A stretch of 64,000 bases of DNA from Candidatus Zixiibacteriota bacterium (GTDB taxonomy: Bacteria; Zixibacteria; MSB-5A5; GN15; JACZUZ01). The notes below the pieces were generated by a model, which was not told the DNA's origin, searched no databases, and worked only from the letters and a program-made list of their open reading frames with translations. Shown piece after piece: positions 27,233-35,748 of the stretch. The position numbers were made by a program, and so were the translations under genes. The stretch is taken from assembly GCA_024280775.1 (NCBI GenBank), contig JAJRPM010000002.1:241804-305803 (forward strand), read 5' to 3'. Every line of letters begins with the position of its first letter. Positions within the stretch are counted from its first letter, which is position 1.

Positions 27233-27775
27233 TTACTTGTCCCAGAGGCTGGTACTTTTGAAGAAGTAAGACAAGCCGATGTTTGCTCCTAGCATGTATT
27301 CGGACGCAAATGATTGATTGTCAAATCGTCGTAGCAGAAATACTTCTAGTCTTCTTGCCGGAGACTTCTCAATGCTCTTGACACCGAGAGTGACACCCAC
27401 TCCGAATTGTTCGAGGTCGTTAGGGCCAGCGTCTCGGCGGCTCAGCATGGTGAAAAGACCTACAAACGGAACTGTGTTACGATCCGGCTTTTCAAAATTA
27501 TGTGTGAGCCCCAGAGTTCCTGATATCTTAATGTCGTCAGAAAAATAATCGTAGGCGAAACGTGTTTCAAGTTCAAGTCGCTCTGAGAAGAAGAAACCGA
27601 TTCGTATTTTGACAGGATAGCTATATTCTACTCTATTTTGAGAGACATCTCCGGAATGGAACCCTTTTTCCAATCCAATATCCAAACCAAGTTCTCTCGT
27701 TCCTTTATTGTCTTTTGCGTCAATAGAATTAGCGCTCAACAGTAATAAAGAAAGCGCCAATAGTAGTCGTTTCAT
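27233..27775 (-). CDS. Small outer-membrane beta-barrel-like protein
   Basis: 180 residues with a clear signal peptide (MKRLLLALSLLLLSANSIDA). The rest alternates polar and hydrophobic residues in strand-length segments (YSYPVKIRIGFFF, RLELETRFAYDYF, VGLFTMLSR, GVGVTLGVKSI) with a late aromatic-rich strand (NIGLSYFFKS), which suggests an eight-stranded barrel of the OmpA/OmpW kind. No family assignment. It ends 15 bp from the convergent protease gene and starts only 16 bp downstream of the DUF885 gene on the same strand, so the two may be cotranscribed. Confidence 0.7.
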   Translation of the reverse strand: MKRLLLALSLLLLSANSIDAKDNKGTRELGLDIGLEKGFHSGDVSQNRVEYSYPVKIRIGFFFSERLELETRFAYDYFSDDIKISGTLGLTHNFEKPDRNTVPFVGLFTMLSRRDAGPNDLEQFGVGVTLGVKSIEKSPARRLEVFLLRRFDNQSFASEYMLGANIGLSYFFKSTSLWDK

Positions 27776-27791
27776 GCGTGTCCTTCCGAAG

Positions 27792-29567
27792 TCAATTGGC
27801 CGCTATCCATTCATCAATCTTCTTCTCCAGCGCAGGCAGCGGCAATGAGCCCTGATTGAGAATCTGATCATGGAAGTCACTTAGTTTGAATTTGTCGCCT
27901 AAAGCGTCTTTTGCTCTTTGACGTAATTCGAGAATCTTTAGTTGTCCGATTTTGTAACCGAGGGCTTGTCCCGGCCAGGCTATGTAGCGGTCTACTTCAG
28001 ATTCGATATTCAAATCTGTGCCACCGAAGCGCGCCTTCATGAAATCAATCGCTTTCTGTCTATCCCACTGGTAGTAGTGCAGACCACAGTCGACCACCAG
28101 GCGGCAGGCGCGCCATGCGTCATAAATCAAACGTCCAAAATCAGAATAAGGGTCCTGATAGAATCCAATTTCTTTCGGCAGGCGCTCGCTATAAAGCGCC
28201 CATCCCTCACCATATGCAGTGAACCAGCTATGATTGCGGAATGTCGGCAGGCCTTTTAGTTCTTGCTGTATGGCTATTTGTAGATGGTGCCCGGGGATTG
28301 CTTCATGATATGTAAGCGCTTCCATTTCATATTTGGGTCGGGCTTTCAGGTTGTAAGTGTTAGCGGTAAACCTGCCGGGGCGCGAACCGTCCTCTGCCGG
28401 CGAATTGTAATACGCAGTGGGGGCATTCTTGGCTTGATAAGCGGGCATCTCGTCGACCTCGCAGTCCGCTTGCGGGAGGATGCCGAATATCTGCGGGACT
28501 CTTAGCTTCACTGAATCCAGGATTGTACGATAGCCCTCTAGTAGCGAGTCTTTGTCGGTGTAGTAGAATTGCTTGTCTGTATGAAGGAACTCAAAAAACT
28601 CAGCGAGAGATTTATCCCAGTTGACTTTCTTCATGATTGCATCCATTTCAACGCCGATTCGCTCCAGGTCTTTCATTCCCATTGCCGTGATTTCTTCGGG
28701 CGTGAGAGGGAGTGTTGTATGAAACTTTATCAGATAGGCGTAACGCTCTTTGCCATCAGGAAGAGCCCATACTCCGAAATCATCGCGACAGACAGGTAAA
28801 TATTCATCACGCAAGAACAATTTCAGCTTGATTAAAGCGGGGATGACCTTTTCTTGAATTGCTACTTTGTATTCACTGGCAAGACGTTTGATAGCGTCAT
28901 CGGAGAGATTTGCTTTGTTGTCTTTGATGGGTTGATACAGAGGAGACTTTGTGACATTCTTAACTGCGAATGACTCAATTTGCGGTATCACCGGTTCAAT
29001 ATTGATTTTCGCTGATACCAAGCCCAACTCCATGCCCTCACGCATATTCTCCATGGTTTGGTTTACAAGTTTGGGGAATGCGCGCATGCGAAGCAGGAAG
29101 TTTTCGTAGTCCTGTTCGGTTTGCCAGGTGATGGTGCGAGTGAGATTTGCTAGCGAGAGCTGGGGGCCATTCTGTTGGCTGATGGGCATGGTGTAATTCT
29201 TGAACTTGTTACCCTCGATGGATCGTGTTAATTCGATATCAAGAATATCGGAACTAGCTTTATCAGTGTCGTTTAGTGAATTACGGTCAATGGCTTTGAG
29301 ACGGTTGAGGAAGTTGCGAGTTGCCAGGCGGCGCTTCTCACGACCCTCAGGGGAGATATCGCTTAGGAGCGAGTCGAAACGTTTGTCGCCGATCGAAGTG
29401 GCGAGGGTTGGTGATGATTCTAGCTGGAATTCCCAATATTCATCGAAGAGAGTATGTAATTTTTCTGACTGGTCTACTTGCTCTCGTTTAGCGCATGAGG
29501 AAAGGAAAAGCAAGGACAACAGGGGAAAGGCTACCATTGCCAGAATATACTGTTTTGTTTGTCGCAT
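27792..29567 (-). CDS. DUF885 family lipoprotein, putative metallopeptidase
   Basis: About 591 residues from ATG 29565-29567, which has AGGA upstream; this start gives a lipoprotein signal (FPLLSLLFLSSCAKR). The C-terminal half carries the DUF885 hallmark YHEAIPGHHLQIAIQQEL, a HExxH-like variant (HEAIPGHH), followed by TAYGEGWALYSERL with a conserved Glu that could complete a zinc site. DUF885 proteins are treated as uncharacterised peptidase-like proteins of the M-type fold. The lipid anchor places it in the periplasm, in the inner or outer membrane. Confidence 0.88.
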   Translation of the reverse strand: MRQTKQYILAMVAFPLLSLLFLSSCAKREQVDQSEKLHTLFDEYWEFQLESSPTLATSIGDKRFDSLLSDISPEGREKRRLATRNFLNRLKAIDRNSLNDTDKASSDILDIELTRSIEGNKFKNYTMPISQQNGPQLSLANLTRTITWQTEQDYENFLLRMRAFPKLVNQTMENMREGMELGLVSAKINIEPVIPQIESFAVKNVTKSPLYQPIKDNKANLSDDAIKRLASEYKVAIQEKVIPALIKLKLFLRDEYLPVCRDDFGVWALPDGKERYAYLIKFHTTLPLTPEEITAMGMKDLERIGVEMDAIMKKVNWDKSLAEFFEFLHTDKQFYYTDKDSLLEGYRTILDSVKLRVPQIFGILPQADCEVDEMPAYQAKNAPTAYYNSPAEDGSRPGRFTANTYNLKARPKYEMEALTYHEAIPGHHLQIAIQQELKGLPTFRNHSWFTAYGEGWALYSERLPKEIGFYQDPYSDFGRLIYDAWRACRLVVDCGLHYYQWDRQKAIDFMKARFGGTDLNIESEVDRYIAWPGQALGYKIGQLKILELRQRAKDALGDKFKLSDFHDQILNQGSLPLPALEKKIDEWIAAN

Positions 29568-29630
29568 TGTCGAAGATCCTTTTGAGGCGGTTATATTGTC
29601 TTTTACTGAGGCGCCAATAGAAATTGCCAT

Positions 29631-29977
29631 TTCACAAGCGCCTCATAGTGTCGTTGTACCAAGATGAAACACATAGTCACATGGCAAACAATCCGCAACA
29701 GCAGAAGCAGATTACCACCATAGAGCGGCAAATCTACCACATCAGACTAATCTAAACAAGGTCAAACAGGCTTTCGGAGCGCGTGTTCTAGGGCGCTTGC
29801 AAGGTGTTCTTTGAGAATAGGTTAATCCTGACAGAGCCTGTTGCCGATACATAGAGTGGACGAAAATTGGCGCTGTAAGATGCAATTGTCCGCAACTTGT
29901 ATCGCTGATTTGGAAAAAACACTTGAAAATCCCCAATTGTAGTATTCAGACAAACACAGGTTTTGGAGAACGATAAC
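29631..29977. other. Divergent intergenic region before pilT
   Basis: About 350 bp (from the DUF885 start to the pilT ATG) with no convincing ORF or hairpin. It must hold promoters for both neighbours. GGAG ahead of ATG 29978 is the pilT ribosome site. Confidence 0.4.
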
Positions 29978-31138
29978 ATGAATTTGGATCAGCTTTTGCG
30001 CGAGATGTCGGATAAGGGCGCATCGGATTTACACATAAAAGTCGGCTCACCTCCAGGATTTCGTATTGACGGAAAAATGGTTGCCCAGACACAGTATGAA
30101 ACGTTGGATGGGCAAATGACCGAAACGCTGGCGCGAGAAATAGTAAGTGAAGACCAATGGCAAGAATTTTCCGCTACCGGTGATTTGGATCTCGGGCACG
30201 GCGTCCCAGGAGTAGCGCGTTTCCGCGTTAACGTTATGCGCCAAAGAGGCACTTGCGGCATGGTGATTCGAAAAATTCCGGTTGAGATTCCCACGCTCAG
30301 AGAGCTTAAGTTGCCGGATATTTGTCAGGAGCTAGCTGAAAAGCCTCGTGGCTTGGTGCTGGTAACCGGCCCGACAGGATCAGGTAAATCAACAACTTTG
30401 GCGGCGTTGATAAACCATATCAACGAAACCGAAGAGGGTCATATCCTGACGATGGAAGACCCCATTGAGTTCATGCACAATGACAAAAAGTGCTACGTCA
30501 ACCAACGTGAGATAGGCTCAGATGCAGTAAATTTTCAAGCGGCCCTCAAAAGAGCTCTGCGTCAGGATCCCGATGTGATCCTTATAGGCGAGTTGCGCGA
30601 TTTGGAAACTATCGCATTGGCAGTTAGCGCCGCCGAAACAGGTCACTTGGTGTTTGGAACTTTGCATACCACCAGCGCTATCCAAACTGTTGATAGGTTG
30701 ATTGATGTATTCCCTCCTGATCAGCAAGAACAGATTAGAATGCAATTGTCTATCACTTTGCAGGGTGTAATATCTCAGGCTCTCTTGCCGAAAATCGGCG
30801 GAGGTCGTGTTGCGGCGCATGAGATAATGATAGCAACCGGCGCGGTGCGGGCTTTGATTCGCGAGGGAAAAACTCCCCAGCTACAAAACATTGTAACTAC
30901 CGGTAGTAAATTCGGCATGATTTCCCTGGAGGATTCTCTTGCGCGTTTAGCTAAGAAGGGTGTGATAACACCGGATGTTGCGGTGTCCAAATCGAATAAT
31001 CCCGAGCTAGTGAGAAAAGCGTTAGGCATCGAAGAGGGTGAGAGCGCAAGTCCGGGTCTTGAGCGAGTACCCGCAAGCGCCCCGCCGAATTATGGCGGTA
31101 TTCAGATGGCGCCGAGTGAAAGAGCGCTTCGCAAGTAG
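29978..31138 (+). CDS. pilT: Type IV pilus retraction ATPase
   Basis: 386 residues from ATG 29978 (MNLDQLLREM, with GGAG upstream). The N-terminal PAS-like domain includes GASDLHIKVGSPPGFRIDG; the secretion-ATPase domain has Walker A GPTGSGKST, the Asp box TMEDPIEF, Walker B VILIGELRD and the His box GHLVFGTLHT. The C-terminal AIRE-type motif typical of PilT appears as GALIREGK-like GAVRALIREGKTPQL. PilT powers pilus retraction, twitching motility and DNA uptake. No other pilus gene is in the window. A strong terminator follows. Confidence 0.95.
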   Translation: MNLDQLLREMSDKGASDLHIKVGSPPGFRIDGKMVAQTQYETLDGQMTETLAREIVSEDQWQEFSATGDLDLGHGVPGVARFRVNVMRQRGTCGMVIRKIPVEIPTLRELKLPDICQELAEKPRGLVLVTGPTGSGKSTTLAALINHINETEEGHILTMEDPIEFMHNDKKCYVNQREIGSDAVNFQAALKRALRQDPDVILIGELRDLETIALAVSAAETGHLVFGTLHTTSAIQTVDRLIDVFPPDQQEQIRMQLSITLQGVISQALLPKIGGGRVAAHEIMIATGAVRALIREGKTPQLQNIVTTGSKFGMISLEDSLARLAKKGVITPDVAVSKSNNPELVRKALGIEEGESASPGLERVPASAPPNYGGIQMAPSERALRK

Positions 31139-31184
31139 CTCCAGCTAAATAGTAGTTTCTTTTTTTGTGATTTGTTTGCCTTGA

Positions 31185-31213
31185 GAGCCCGCCGTTTGGC
31201 GGGCTCTTTTTTT
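31185..31213 (+). terminator. Rho-independent terminator after pilT
   Basis: GAGCCCGCC (31185-31193) pairs with GGCGGGCTC (31198-31206) across a GTTT loop, followed by seven T. Confidence 0.92.
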
Positions 31214-31245
31214 AGCAAAAGCGAGCATACCCATGGAGAGCATAC

Positions 31246-32673
31246 TTACTCGGTTGGGAATATCTTCCCGGGATTCAAAATACCCTGCGGGTCAAATGCG
31301 TCTTTGACGCGCTTCATGATAGCCAATTCCGCCGGAGTTTTCATTATGGAGATATATTCGCGCTGTGAATAGCCGACCCCATGTTCACCTGTCAGAGAAC
31401 CACCGAGGTCTACGACTATGGCGAATAATTCACGAATCATTGTGTCAAGTCCATTGTTCCACACATCATCAGGTAAATCATCCTTGAGGAGATTAACATG
31501 GATATTGCCATCTCCTGCATGTCCATAACACACCGATGCGATTTTCCAGCGCGCGCAAAGCTCTTTGATACGAGAAAGCAATTCGGGAATCTTATCGCGC
31601 GGTACAACGGTGTCTTCTTCTTTATACACCGACCGGCTCTTGACTGCCTCACTTAAAGAGCGGCGAATATTCCAAAGCTCCTCCTGCTTTTGCTTTGACT
31701 CAGCCAATAGAACATCGAGAGCCTCGTGGGCCATAGCGATCTCACCTATCTTTTCGGCGCGTTCATCGATTAGGTCTTGATTGTTGCCGTCTAGTTCTAT
31801 CAGCAGATGCGCGGCGGCGTCATCATAGTCGATATGAGTTCCCAACTGCTCGCGCGAGGCGATGATCGCGTCACGTTCCATGAATTCCAACGCTGAGGGA
31901 TCAATGCCGGCGCTCATAATTGCTGATACCGTTTTGGCCGCCTGCTCCAATGAAGGGAAAGGAATCATCAGCATCAGATGCAGAGAAGGCAGTGGAATTA
32001 GCTTAAGCAGAATCTCGGTTATGACCGCCAATGTCCCCTCAGAGCCGACAAGTGTCTGGGTCAAATTGTAGCCGGTTACATCTTTGTAGAGTTTGCCGCC
32101 GGTCTTGATGATATCACCATTGGGCAAAACCGCAGTCAGGCCCAAAACAAAATCCTTAGTGACGCCATACTTGACAGCGCGAGGTCCACCTGAGTTTTCG
32201 GCGACATTGCCGCCAATGAAACAACTGCCGCGGCTGGCGGGGTCAACGGGGTAGAAGAGGTTCTTTTCCTCGATAGCCTCTTGCAAGGTTTGAACGATGA
32301 CACCCGGTTCGGTAACGCAAATGAAGTTTGTGGTGTCGATTTCCAGTATACGATTCATGCGCTCCAAAGAAAGAGCAATTCCACCATGCAAAGGTAGACA
32401 GCCACCTGAGAGACCCGTGCCTGCTCCACGCGGGGTCACCGGGATGTTTTCTGCTGACGCCAGTTTCAGAATTGCCGAAACCTGCTCAGTTGAATCAGGT
32501 TTGACTACAACCTGCGGGGGAAATGAAAGATCTTCGGTTTCATCATGCGAGTAGGCCTCCAGAGACTCAGTGTCATAGAAGACATTGTCGGCTCCGGTAA
32601 TCTCCTTGAGAGACCCAATTAATGATTCACTTAGAGTGACAGGTGTGTGTTCTTGTGTTTTCAATTTGCTCAC
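31246..32673 (-). CDS. glcD: FAD-linked 2-hydroxyacid oxidase, GlcD family (glycolate/D-lactate)
   Basis: 475 residues, normal for GlcD. The FAD-binding PCMH domain has VTPRGAGTGLSGGCLP and GCSFIGGNVAENSGGPRAVKYG-type motifs; the C-terminal FAD-oxidase domain has YGHAGDGNIHVN and GGSLTGEHGVG. It oxidises glycolate, D-lactate or a similar 2-hydroxyacid to the 2-oxoacid. It begins with GTG overlapping the stop of the aldehyde dehydrogenase gene (GTGA), so the two are translationally coupled. Together they could convert glycolaldehyde or lactaldehyde to hydroxyacid and then to oxoacid. The exact substrate cannot be told from sequence. Confidence 0.92.
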   Translation of the reverse strand: MSKLKTQEHTPVTLSESLIGSLKEITGADNVFYDTESLEAYSHDETEDLSFPPQVVVKPDSTEQVSAILKLASAENIPVTPRGAGTGLSGGCLPLHGGIALSLERMNRILEIDTTNFICVTEPGVIVQTLQEAIEEKNLFYPVDPASRGSCFIGGNVAENSGGPRAVKYGVTKDFVLGLTAVLPNGDIIKTGGKLYKDVTGYNLTQTLVGSEGTLAVITEILLKLIPLPSLHLMLMIPFPSLEQAAKTVSAIMSAGIDPSALEFMERDAIIASREQLGTHIDYDDAAAHLLIELDGNNQDLIDERAEKIGEIAMAHEALDVLLAESKQKQEELWNIRRSLSEAVKSRSVYKEEDTVVPRDKIPELLSRIKELCARWKIASVCYGHAGDGNIHVNLLKDDLPDDVWNNGLDTMIRELFAIVVDLGGSLTGEHGVGYSQREYISIMKTPAELAIMKRVKDAFDPQGILNPGKIFPTE

Positions 32674-34106
32674 GGCTTTTGAATGTTGATGATTTTCAAG
32701 TGTGACATTTCTTCTGCGGCATAGCGAACGCCACCCATGCCTACTCCGGATGCTTTGCGACCGCCGAACGGCATCCAGTCAACCCGGAAAGCGGGATGAT
32801 CGTTTATCATCACCGCAGTGGCGTCAAGTGTACGTGCGGCATGTAACGCGCGGTCGATGTCCTGTGTGAAAATGGAAGACTGAAAGGCATAAGGGGAGTC
32901 ATTGGCTTCAGCAAGCGCCGAATCCAAGTCACTGTATTTGTAGATGTTCACTATAGGCCCGAATATCTCCTGTTCATGCGCCTTCATACCGGGCTTCACC
33001 TCAGTGAGAACAGTAGGCGCATAGCAGTTACTATCCATCCGCTCCGCCCCGCAACGCGCATTGGCGCCTAGCTTGAGCGCGTCATCGACAAATTCAATCA
33101 TCTTGGTGACAGATGACTCCCGTATCAGCGGTCCAACTTCAGTTTCCGCCAGAGAGGGGTCTCCGACCTTAAGAGCTTTGACTTTATCTACGAAAATAGT
33201 CAGGAAATCCTCGTATATAGTTTCGTGCACAAACAAGCGCTGTAGTGATACACACACTTGTCCGGCGTGATAGTAACCCCCCTTAACACAGCTAGCGGCT
33301 GTTTTCTCTATGTTGGCGTCCGGTTCGACTATTGCAGGCGAGAGTCCGCCATGCTCCAGCATTATGCGCGCTCCAGTCGGTAGCTTGCTTCGCAAGGACC
33401 ATCCAACTCGGTCCGAGCCAATGAAATTCAGAAAATTGATTCGCGGATCAGTGGCGCATTGTTCGGCAAGAGGCGGGTTGCAGTTTACAATACTAAGGAA
33501 CTCCGGCGGCAAACCCGCCTCAAGAAAATGCAGGCCAAGTTTCATCGAACACAAAGGTGTATCGGCGGCAGGTTTGAGAACTACACTATTACCGGGAGCC
33601 AGGGAGGGGCCGATTAGATGCGCTGAAAGATTCAGCGGATGGTTGAAGGCCGATATAGAGGAAACCAGCCCTATTGGCTCACGGACAATGAATGAGGTCT
33701 TGTTTTCACCCGCGGCGGTTCGCCCCATTGAAGGTTGCTCGCCATCAAGCGACAGCGCCGCCTCTGCGGATAACCGCAGAGTGTTCACCGCTCGCTTGGT
33801 TTCTATCACTGCATCGTTAAGAGGTTTGCCGCCCTCCAGAGTAATAGTCATGGCGTAGTCATCGAGATTCTCTTCAACCAAAGCGGCGGTCTTTTCAAGG
33901 ATGTCGGCTCGCTTGTAGGCCGGTAGCGCTTCGGCGGTGTTTCGATGAGCCTTTTCAGCCACCTCGAAGGCATGTTCCAGTATAGCGGAGTTTGCCTCCT
34001 CGACGGCTCCGACGATCTCTCCTGAAAAAGGCGAGGCGACTTCAATAACAGTATTCGATTTCGGAGCTCCGACTAGTTGGGAGCTGTATGTTTTGTGGTT
34101 TGCCAT
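32670..34106 (-). CDS. NAD(P)-dependent aldehyde dehydrogenase
   Basis: 478 residues. Catalytic Cys285 (HAGQVCVSLQR), general-base Glu251 (LEHGGLSPAIV), Asn155 (AFNHPLNL) and cofactor-binding Lys178 (VLKPAADTP) are all present. The C-terminus has PFGGRKASGVGMGGVRYA. Overall it is closest in feel to the lactaldehyde/glyceraldehyde-3-phosphate/succinate-semialdehyde branch. It heads a two-gene operon with glcD (4-bp GTGA overlap), which suggests oxidation of a short hydroxy-aldehyde such as lactaldehyde or glycolaldehyde from sugar or glycol breakdown. Substrate is inference. Confidence 0.92.
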   Translation of the reverse strand: MANHKTYSSQLVGAPKSNTVIEVASPFSGEIVGAVEEANSAILEHAFEVAEKAHRNTAEALPAYKRADILEKTAALVEENLDDYAMTITLEGGKPLNDAVIETKRAVNTLRLSAEAALSLDGEQPSMGRTAAGENKTSFIVREPIGLVSSISAFNHPLNLSAHLIGPSLAPGNSVVLKPAADTPLCSMKLGLHFLEAGLPPEFLSIVNCNPPLAEQCATDPRINFLNFIGSDRVGWSLRSKLPTGARIMLEHGGLSPAIVEPDANIEKTAASCVKGGYYHAGQVCVSLQRLFVHETIYEDFLTIFVDKVKALKVGDPSLAETEVGPLIRESSVTKMIEFVDDALKLGANARCGAERMDSNCYAPTVLTEVKPGMKAHEQEIFGPIVNIYKYSDLDSALAEANDSPYAFQSSIFTQDIDRALHAARTLDATAVMINDHPAFRVDWMPFGGRKASGVGMGGVRYAAEEMSHLKIINIQKP

Positions 34107-34239
34107 TGAACTTTAACCCCTATGTATGGCGTTGATTACTGCGAAACGCAGCGCTTAACCTCCAGAGAGTAAGTTAGTCCATAGAGAACGCTATTTCAAC
34201 AAACACCTGAGAGAAGAAGGCGCCCTGTGATTGTTTCGA

Positions 34240-35298
34240 TTATTTCACATTAGTGAAAGGCTCGGGGAATTTTGCGGTTAGCAGGGAGTCAAGTACCGGC
34301 GCGAGTGTCTTGGCTACCACCAAATGACCGGCGGCGTTGAAATGGGCTAGATCATTTGCGGCGTCGCTGAAGAGATCAGAGCGCTCGTCAAAAGGGCCCT
34401 GCAAGTCAATCGCGACAACAGATTCTTGATTCGCCACTTCGAAGATGGCTTTTTGATAGGCGTGATGTAAATCATGAAATGCTGAAACAGATTTGCCGGA
34501 GAAGTAGTTTTTCATCGAAGCGATAGGCGGGGAGAGTAGAACAGGCAGGATTCCGTTGTCACGCGCATAGCTGATCATCTCACGCAAATTGTCTTTGAAA
34601 TCGACCGTAGATACACGCCGCTTTCCGCTTAACTGCTCTAACGGCGCAGTCGAATTCTTACTGCTGGCAAGTTGCAATGAGAATTGGCGCAGGGCTTTGT
34701 AAATTGCCAAAGAAGAAAGGGCGTTTTGGATGTCCAGCGCCGCTTGAGGCGGGAATTTCTGTTCTTTATCGGCGATACCCTGTCCGGCGGGCCAGTGGTC
34801 ATTCCAGCCGAACATAATCAGCAGAATATCAGGTTTTAGCTCAGGAGCTATTTTCGTCAACATCAATTTGCCCTGATAGCTGGAGTAGCCTGGAGTTCCA
34901 CAGCCGAGTATCTCAGTTTCCGGTAGCATACGTTGCAGGTCCACAGTGTAAATGCTATCCTCGACTACTCCCCAACCGAAAGTGCAGGAATTGCCCAGTG
35001 CTAAGATGCGAGTTTTTGCATTCTTCTCAGGAAACTCCGCCCCGCGAAATCCTTGCGAATTGGTGCGATATTGAATGTCGCTAAAAAGTTCGGAATTTGT
35101 CGTAATTGATTTCTTCAGAGTCCAAAATAGGTCGTGATCTTTACTGTAGACGTCGGTGAAGTTGATGTCTCTATTGAGTGGAAAGAAAGGGTTTTCTTGA
35201 TAAAAACTAAGAGGAAGCGCTCGCAGAGTTAGCTCTACAATAGCCAAGAATACAACAGCGACTATCCCGCTGTAGAATAGCTTGAGTGAGGTAGACAA
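34240..35298 (-). CDS. Membrane-anchored SGNH/GDSL hydrolase
   Basis: 352 residues. An N-terminal membrane helix (LFYSGIVAVVFLAIVELTL) is followed by an SGNH fold: block I ALGNSCTFGWG (nucleophile Ser, GNS instead of GDS), the GTPGYSSYQ Gly block, MFGWNDHW Asn block and DLAHFNAAGH, the DxxH that completes the triad. Such proteins deacetylate or transfer acyl groups on cell-envelope glycans. It lies downstream of a DUF5989 gene on the same strand; in many genomes DUF5989, SGNH hydrolase and carbamoyltransferase genes sit together in polysaccharide clusters, though no carbamoyltransferase is present here. Confidence 0.88.
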   Translation of the reverse strand: MSTSLKLFYSGIVAVVFLAIVELTLRALPLSFYQENPFFPLNRDINFTDVYSKDHDLFWTLKKSITTNSELFSDIQYRTNSQGFRGAEFPEKNAKTRILALGNSCTFGWGVVEDSIYTVDLQRMLPETEILGCGTPGYSSYQGKLMLTKIAPELKPDILLIMFGWNDHWPAGQGIADKEQKFPPQAALDIQNALSSLAIYKALRQFSLQLASSKNSTAPLEQLSGKRRVSTVDFKDNLREMISYARDNGILPVLLSPPIASMKNYFSGKSVSAFHDLHHAYQKAIFEVANQESVVAIDLQGPFDERSDLFSDAANDLAHFNAAGHLVVAKTLAPVLDSLLTAKFPEPFTNVK

Positions 35299-35381
35299 TG
35301 ACGTCTCCTTTGAATCGGGCCGGACGGTTAGTCATTTGTCAATTCTAGCAACTCGCTATGATTATTAAGAGGTCGCGAGAG

Positions 35382-35543
35382 CTAGAAAAGCGAATAAATA
35401 AAAGGCGCAACAGCTGATGACTCTGTCAAAAGTATCAGCCCCGATAGTAGAAGCAAGAAACCAATGATGGGAGTTAGCCACCATTTCTTGTTGTACTTGA
35501 GAAAGGAAAACAATTCACTTAAAACACGCAGTTTACCTGCCAT
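35382..35543 (-). CDS. DUF5989 family small membrane protein
   Basis: 53 residues from ATG 35541-35543, which has AAAGGA upstream; the longer frame to 35621 adds an unsupported basic N-terminus. It has the family pattern: a short amphipathic ELFSFLKYNKKWWLTP, one membrane helix (IIGFLLLLSGLILL) and the ending SSAVAPFIYSLF. Function is unknown; the family is usually found beside SGNH hydrolases, SxtJ-like proteins and carbamoyltransferases. Here only the SGNH hydrolase (next gene downstream) is kept. Tandem 11-bp repeats lie upstream. Confidence 0.85.
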   Translation of the reverse strand: MAGKLRVLSELFSFLKYNKKWWLTPIIGFLLLLSGLILLTESSAVAPFIYSLF

Positions 35544-35592
35544 AAAATTCCTTTTCCTTTCTCGTGGGCGATCAACAGAGGATTCGGAGTTA

Positions 35593-35657
35593 GTGTCACT
35601 ATTACAGCGATAATGCATCAATACTGCATCAATATTGCGTCACTATTGCAGTAGTGT
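35593..35657. repeat. 11-bp tandem repeats upstream of the DUF5989 gene
   Basis: TGCATCAATAC, TGCATCAATAT, TGCGTCACTAT and a degenerate TGCAGTAGTGT follow one another at 35614-35657. GTCACTATT also occurs twice (35596 and 35639). The spacing of one helical turn puts equivalent bases on one DNA face, as expected for cooperative binding of a regulator to the promoter of the DUF5989/SGNH unit. Confidence 0.55.
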
Positions 35658-35748
35658 CTAACCCCCAGCCACTACGTCTGTTACGAAAGTATAGCGCTTA
35701 TTGAATGGTTGTCAACAACGAATAATTACCGGGAACAACGACTTTGAG

